Source of the DNA: RGIG8775 sp045612185
Lineage (GTDB): Bacteria > Bacillota > Clostridia > Oscillospirales > CAG-272
DNA length: 14,342 nt
Assembly (NCBI GenBank): GCA_045612185.1
Contig: JAZKYO010000132.1
Coordinates: 1-14,342, forward strand
Direction: 5' to 3'
Shown here piece by piece: positions 14,209 through 14,342 of the stretch (positions are counted from its first letter, which is position 1; every line of letters starts with the position of its first letter). Both the position numbers and the translations under genes were made by a program. The notes beneath the pieces are model-generated. The model worked only from the letters and a program-made list of their open reading frames with translations. It was not told the origin of the DNA and did not search any database.

Positions 14209-14342
14209 GGGGGCGTAAAGGTTTCGACGGGGATTTTGAGGTATGATAAGCGAGTAGAGCTGAGTAACTCTTTAAAGGCTCAAATTTAAAATTAAACGCT
14301 AACAATAAAGTAGCAATGGCTGCCTAACGGCAGTGCCGCGGC
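14209..14342 (+). ncRNA. ssrA: tmRNA, 5' part (cut by the window end)
   Basis: Transfer-messenger RNA, which rescues stalled ribosomes with SmpB. The 5' end GGGGGCG followed by AAAGGTTTCGACGGGGAT (14217-14234) is the highly conserved tRNA-like 5' half. The tag frame reads GCT (14298) to the TAA at 14325-14327, giving ANNKVAMAA; with the alanine carried by the tmRNA itself the tag would be A-ANNKVAMAA. The VAMAA end fits the usual small/hydrophobic degradation signal. After the stop, the sequence CTAACGGCAGTGCCGC enters the next stem or pseudoknot, then the window ends, so the 3' tRNA-like half, T arm and CCA end are not visible. The first tag codon is inferred from the upstream TTAAAC context and could be another in-frame codon. 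Confidence 0.93.

Overview
The window reads as a stretch of chromosome from a low-to-moderate GC Gram-positive bacterium, most likely an uncultured gut-type Clostridia. This is inferred from strong AGGAGG-type ribosome binding sites, TTGACA/TATAAT promoters with 17-base spacers, dense Rho-independent terminators, AT-rich spacers with short tandem repeats, and the gene families present. I see no phage, insertion sequence, CRISPR or classical defence genes. Coding is almost all on the plus strand.

Layout. Positions 1-147 hold a repeat-rich spacer and a terminator for an upstream gene outside the window. Next come two single-gene units, each with its own promoter and terminator: an alkaline-phosphatase/phosphodiesterase-superfamily hydrolase (201-974) and a small membrane protein of unknown function (1278-1721). 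They share a near-identical promoter/ribosome-binding-site cassette and are separated by an unusual array of CATCATT words alternating with small palindromes. From 1840 to 8318 six plus-strand genes follow a consensus promoter, with no obvious terminator until 8328: a VUT/YhhQ-type (queuosine precursor) transporter, a short-chain dehydrogenase overlapping it by 4 bases, a 516-residue protein of unknown function with an embedded sigma-70 region 4-like helix-turn-helix, adenine deaminase, a WYL-domain regulator and a histidine-phosphatase-family protein. They may form one operon.

Positions 8389-11769 carry a methionine/folate operon, metF plus a short cobalamin-dependent metH that lacks the reactivation domain, closed by a terminator shared with the convergent GH51 alpha-L-arabinofuranosidase gene. 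That gene is divergent from an AraC-family regulator. The two promoters have abutting -35 boxes inside one palindrome, a likely regulatory switch for arabinose-polymer use. The window ends inside ssrA (tmRNA), whose readable tag is ANNKVAMAA.

Most of the window is ordinary housekeeping and metabolism. The most promising unexplained items are the sigma-region-4-containing protein at 3258-4808, the CATCATT/palindrome array at 1045-1204 and the shared palindrome at 13269-13282. None is strong enough to be called a new system from sequence alone.
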